Below are positions 5,082 to 5,743 of a DNA stretch of 5,743 nt, in pieces. Position 1 is the stretch's first letter, and every line of letters begins with the position of its first letter. Source of the stretch: an uncultured Eubacterium sp. (lineage in GTDB: Bacteria; Bacillota; Clostridia; Peptostreptococcales; Anaerovoracaceae); assembly GCA_905193765.1 (NCBI GenBank), contig CAJJPZ010000142.1, positions 1-5,743 of the forward strand. The letters run 5' to 3'. The position numbers and the translations under genes were made by a program. The notes under the pieces are model-generated. The model was not told the DNA's origin. It saw only the letters and a program-made list of their open reading frames with translations, and searched no databases.

Positions 5082-5743
5082 ATGAAGAAAGCATATATCT
5101 CGGCATCGGCCGGAAAACACCTTACAGATTACCTGTCGGATGCGGGCTATGAAGTGGTATCTGTAGACGGGTCAGCCATGGATCCGCCTTCGCCGGTATA
5201 CAACGAGATACTGATGCATCCGGATATACATATGTGCCAGACAGGCCTCTGGGAAAACGCCCGGATCTTCCCGGGAAATACTGCGGAGCTGGAATGTCGT
5301 TACCCGGGAAATATAATATACAATGCTGTATGCACCGGGAAATATTTCATACACAACCTGAGATACACAGCGCCTGACCTTATGGAGCACATCAGACTGA
5401 GATTCCCCGGCATCATAATCGTCGATGTGCGTCAGGGCTACACCAGATGCAGCTGTCTGCCGGTGGATGAAAAATCCTTCATAACCTCAGACCGTGGCAT
5501 AGCCTCTGCGCTGTCCGGATATGATGCAGATGTACTGCTGATAGAGCCCGGATATATCAGCCTTCCCGGCTTCGATTACGGATTCATCGGCGGCTGCGGA
5601 GGCGGCGTCATCGCATCAGGCAGGAAGATCCTTGTGTTCAACGGTGATCTCAGCAGACATCCTGACTATAAAAAAATCGCGGCCTTAGAAGAAGATCGCG
5701 ATATAGATATCGTATTTTTTGAAGACTGCCCTCTCGAAGATAC
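5082..5743 (+). CDS. DUF6873-like protein, putative guanidino-group-modifying (pentein) fold, 3'-truncated
   Basis: An open frame from ATG 5082 that runs off the window after 220 complete codons. The start is supported by AAGAGGA (5071-5077) four nt upstream. The protein begins MKKAYISASAGKHLTDYL, without a signal peptide or membrane segment. Conserved-looking stretches are MHPDIHMCQ (about 45-53), IVDVRQGYTRCSCLPV (about 113-128), FITSDRGIA (133-141), DVLLIEPGYISLPGFDYGFIGGCGG (about 149-173, read in parts) and VFNGDLSRHPDY (about 182-193). I associate the HPD, QGYxxCS, ITSDxGI, GFIGG and HPDY order with the clostridial family DUF6873, thought to share the fold of arginine deiminases and amidinotransferases. 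No reaction is known to me for it. In penteins the catalytic Cys lies near the C-terminus, which is missing here, so activity cannot be judged. Codon use resembles the neighbours. Confidence is high for a real gene and moderate for the family. Confidence 0.75.
   Translation, partial: MKKAYISASAGKHLTDYLSDAGYEVVSVDGSAMDPPSPVYNEILMHPDIHMCQTGLWENARIFPGNTAELECRYPGNIIYNAVCTGKYFIHNLRYTAPDLMEHIRLRFPGIIIVDVRQGYTRCSCLPVDEKSFITSDRGIASALSGYDADVLLIEPGYISLPGFDYGFIGGCGGGVIASGRKILVFNGDLSRHPDYKKIAALEEDRDIDIVFFEDCPLED

Noticed and set aside
1..5743. Mobile element, phage defence or CRISPR system
   Set aside because: No transposase, integrase, long terminal repeats, nuclease or repeat-spacer structure is visible; the genes read as ordinary chromosomal functions with similar codon use.

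Overview
The window looks like an ordinary chromosomal segment of a low-to-mid-GC Firmicute, most likely of class Clostridia. The reasons are strong AGGAGG-type ribosome binding sites, heavy use of ATA (Ile) and AGG/AGA (Arg) codons at a roughly balanced base composition, a transcription factor joining a BTAD domain to a GGDEF-like domain, and several protein families that I associate with clostridial genomes. The exact family cannot be fixed from the sequence. I see no tRNA, rRNA, CRISPR array, insertion sequence, prophage gene or attachment site.

Layout from left to right. Positions 1-163 (+) hold the last 53 codons of a cell-wall amidase (N-acetylmuramoyl-L-alanine amidase, Amidase_3 type). 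After a 62-nt gap comes a 381-residue class I SAM-dependent methyltransferase (226-1371, +). A shared bidirectional terminator (1418-1468) separates it from a convergent two-gene unit on the minus strand. That unit is transcribed right to left: an AlkD-like DNA alkylation repair glycosylase (2191-2883), then uracil-DNA glycosylase ung (1488-2159), 31 nt apart. Together they form a compact base-excision-repair pair.

A 217-nt divergent control region (2884-3100) follows. It carries a good sigma-A-type promoter for the rightward gene and two sets of short inverted or direct repeats that could be operators. The rightward gene (3101-4327, +) encodes a SARP/BTAD-type regulator: an N-terminal winged helix, a TPR-like BTAD domain and a C-terminal domain resembling GGDEF whose signature motif has decayed. 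It is followed after 39 nt by a flavodoxin-fold oxidoreductase with a four-cysteine cluster motif (4367-4945, +), probably co-transcribed. After a 136-nt gap, which may contain a small leader pseudoknot, a 3'-truncated gene begins at 5082 (+). I tentatively place it in the guanidino-group-modifying (pentein) fold family DUF6873.

Functionally the window combines cell-wall turnover, nucleic-acid methylation, DNA base-excision repair and a regulator-flavoprotein pair. I do not see a clear new multi-gene system. The most interesting items are the regulator with an apparently non-catalytic GGDEF-like domain, the repeat-rich divergent control region in front of it, and the truncated pentein-like gene with a possible structured leader. 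Base counts, homology searches and structure predictions were not run; family assignments come from motif recognition.
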